The notes under the pieces were generated by a model. The model did no database searches. It saw only the letters and a list, made by a program, of their open reading frames with translations, and was not told where the DNA came from. DNA of 64,000 nucleotides from Promethearchaeota archaeon. Its GTDB lineage: Archaea > Asgardarchaeota > Lokiarchaeia > Sigyniarchaeales > SOKP01. Positions 63,966 through 64,000 of this stretch are shown one piece after another. The stretch covers positions 1,132,943 to 1,196,942 of the forward strand of contig JAHPZA010000006.1 in assembly GCA_019058445.1 (NCBI GenBank). Direction: 5' to 3'. Position 1 is the stretch's first letter; each line of letters opens with the position of its first letter. A program made the translations under genes and the position numbers.

Positions 63966-64000
63966 ATGGTTGATATTCTAACTAATAATGTAGAGGTTAT
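63966..64000 (+). CDS. Possible start of a plus-strand gene running off the window
   Basis: ATG at 63966 opens a frame (MVDILTNNVEV...) that is still open at the window edge. A TATA-like GATATAATATAAAAAA (63940-63955) lies just upstream, so the mRNA would be leaderless. It is divergent from the MoxR gene at 62900-63862. Only 11 codons are visible, so this is weak. Confidence 0.3.
   Translation, partial: MVDILTNNVEV

Noticed and set aside
1..64000. CRISPR arrays, insertion sequences, transposase or integrase genes, rRNA or tRNA genes
   Set aside because: None was recognised on either strand; the only repeats are those listed.

Overview
The window is AT-rich DNA (about 30% G+C by eye) from an archaeon. 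The archaeal markers are MCM, both topoisomerase VI subunits, CofE/CofD of F420 synthesis, the LysX/LysZ/LysK amino-group-carrier enzymes and TATA-like promoters. Several proteins look eukaryotic: a Ras/Rab-type GTPase, a PP1/PP2A-type phosphatase, a protein with a PI3K-like catalytic motif, a longin-like protein, and a proline-rich coiled-coil zinc-ribbon protein. Together these point to an Asgard archaeon, most likely of the Lokiarchaeia type. That placement is inference; no rRNA or tRNA gene was seen.

Layout. 1-2.0 kb: C-terminally cut surface protein with repeats. 2.4-7 kb: bacterial-type triosephosphate isomerase, a longin-like protein, an acetyltransferase, a CTP-synthase-like amidotransferase, then a scar holding a dead copy of the leuS 3' end, a membrane protein and a DtxR-like operator. 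7.2-9.9 kb: leuS. 10.3-16.0 kb: a six-gene plus-strand operon with two radical-SAM proteins around a lipoyl/octanoyl transferase (LipS1/LipS2-type lipoate assembly), a thioesterase, a CofE-nitroreductase fusion and CofD. 16.0-27.7 kb: a seven-gene minus-strand MoxR/DUF58 module that starts with a transglutaminase-like surface protein whose catalytic Cys and His are gone. 27.9-36.3 kb: zinc-ribbon protein, HDAC-like deacetylase, LRR fragment, small GTPase, tungsten aldehyde oxidoreductase, VIT-type metal transporter, PPP phosphatase divergent from the kinase-like gene, rubrerythrin. 36.4-50.9 kb: UvrD-like helicase, MCM, membrane HEAT-repeat protein, possible GINS subunit, orotate phosphoribosyltransferase, and topoisomerase VI with a very large B subunit. 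51.2-55.6 kb: CoaBC and LysX-LysZ-LysK. 55.6-63.9 kb: a large unknown protein, a B12-type radical-SAM gene between two direct repeats, and a second MoxR-VWA pair.

Two themes stand out. First, at two separate loci one gene lies between a functional neighbour and a decayed, same-orientation copy of one end of that neighbour (the leuS tail around a membrane-protein gene; the head of the 787-residue gene around a radical-SAM gene). This suggests insertion that duplicated part of the target gene. Second, two different MoxR ATPase modules lie in one window. The larger one combines a membrane-anchored transglutaminase-like pseudoenzyme with three related DUF4129-like C-terminal domains and is the best candidate here for an uncharacterised envelope system.
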